Origin: DAOTXN01 sp034435435
GTDB taxonomy: Bacteria > Chloroflexota > Anaerolineae > S140-20
Length of the DNA: 64,000 nt
NCBI GenBank assembly: GCA_034435435.1
Contig: DAOTXN010000087.1
Location: 1 to 64,000, forward strand
Direction of reading: 5' to 3'
The notes below the pieces were generated by a model. That model had not been told where the DNA came from. It saw only the letters and a program-made list of their open reading frames with translations, and made no database searches. Numbering within the stretch: the stretch's first letter is position 1; each line of letters begins with the position of its first letter. Both the position numbers and the translations under genes were made by a program. This document shows positions 63,641 through 64,000 of this stretch, piece by piece.

Positions 63641-64000
63641 CTATCTTTCCAGCGCTCCATCCGCGATCCATTGACGGATGCGCTCCAGCTCGCTGCCGCT
63701 CAACTGGCCGGGATGGCTGCCGCTCTCGATCAAAGTCACCAGCCGGCTGGCGGCGGGATCGCCCGACGCGACGACAGGGCCAGAAGCGCCGCCACTTATT
63801 AGACCCTGGTAGCTGCTCAAGTCCAGGCCGCCCAGCCTGGCCGCGCCGCTGTGACACGCCGCGCACTCGGCGGCAAATATATCGGCGGGGCCGTCGGCCC
63901 AGGTTAGCTTGACGTCGGGCGGCAGCGTCGGTAGCGGCGTAGGGGTGGGCGCGGGCGTGGGCGTGGGCAGCGGCGTGGGCAGCGGCGTGGGGGTCAGCGG
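63641..64000 (-). CDS. haem c protein, 3' part (runs off the window)
   Basis: The gene enters from the right edge and its stop is TAG at 63643-63641. The 119 visible residues are a Pro/Thr-rich linker (PLTPTPLPTPLPTP..., repetitive) followed by a class I-type haem c domain: DIFAAECAACHSG, a central GLDLSSYQGLISGGASGP and a final helix LERIRQWIADGALER. A single CAACH site is seen. N-terminus and anchor are outside. It is upstream of the decahaem gene, on the same strand. Confidence 0.85.
   Translation of the reverse strand, partial: PLTPTPLPTPLPTPTPAPTPTPLPTLPPDVKLTWADGPADIFAAECAACHSGAARLGGLDLSSYQGLISGGASGPVVASGDPAASRLVTLIESGSHPGQLSGSELERIRQWIADGALER

Overview
The window looks like a chromosomal segment of a GC-rich member of the Chloroflexota (Anaerolineae/Ardenticatenia-like). 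This is inferred from Thr/Pro-rich lipoprotein linkers, Val/Glu-rich lipoprotein stalks, caa3-type oxidase genes, multihaem cytochromes, many NarL-type two-component systems, and a Gram-positive-type LexA box. I saw no rRNA, tRNA or CRISPR array.

Layout. 1-10.1 kb: small membrane proteins, a membrane metallopeptidase, leucyl aminopeptidase, an OmpR-type two-component pair, a Uma2 nuclease-fold protein and a large VIT/vWA protein. 10.1-11.2 kb: a small accessory islet with two short genes and two highly structured, probably RNA-coding stretches. 11.2-19 kb: aldehyde:ferredoxin oxidoreductase plus class II aldolase, recN, a toxin-antitoxin pair and aconitase. 19-30 kb: a glycosyltransferase-like membrane protein, a DUF3068 protein, a pseudokinase, a three-gene operon with homoserine dehydrogenase, mutY, and dcd carrying an inserted LAGLIDADG-like domain. 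30-34.6 kb: argS, a cNMP-binding histidine kinase and an SOS-controlled radical SAM protein. 34.8-40.9 kb: tilS, a ModE-like regulator, a LuxR-TM-Kelch protein, a NarL-type kinase/regulator pair and a zinc-ribbon membrane protein, closely packed on one strand. 41-45.8 kb: a corrinoid methyltransferase operon whose last gene is a hybrid DUF1638-like/histidine kinase. 45.9-54.1 kb: the caa3 oxidase operon (ctaC, ctaD, subunit IV, ctaE, ctaG, a YtkA-like protein, SURF1, ctaB) with isocitrate dehydrogenase upstream. 54.3-64 kb: an octahaem and a decahaem cytochrome, two tandem kinase/regulator pairs with related membrane sensors, and the 3' part of a further haem c protein.

Functionally the window combines TCA-cycle enzymes (acnA, icd), aerobic respiration (caa3 oxidase and its assembly factors), multihaem electron transfer, and dense signalling. 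Three regulatory themes can be read from the DNA. Arrays of CTGT(C/A)AC with an 11-bp period precede the OmpR-type pair, the vWA gene and the cNMP kinase. A LexA box lies in the spacer of a near-perfect promoter. Several promoters carry palindromes that could be operators.

The DNA is also rich in short non-autonomous elements: five copies of a CTAG-ended MITE, one 142-bp element with an 8-bp target duplication, and several palindromic repeat families. Some of these have entered operons or supply coding sequence or a stop codon. The most unusual items are the dcd-LAGLIDADG fusion, the DUF1638-kinase in the corrinoid operon, and the structured stretches around 10.1-10.8 kb.
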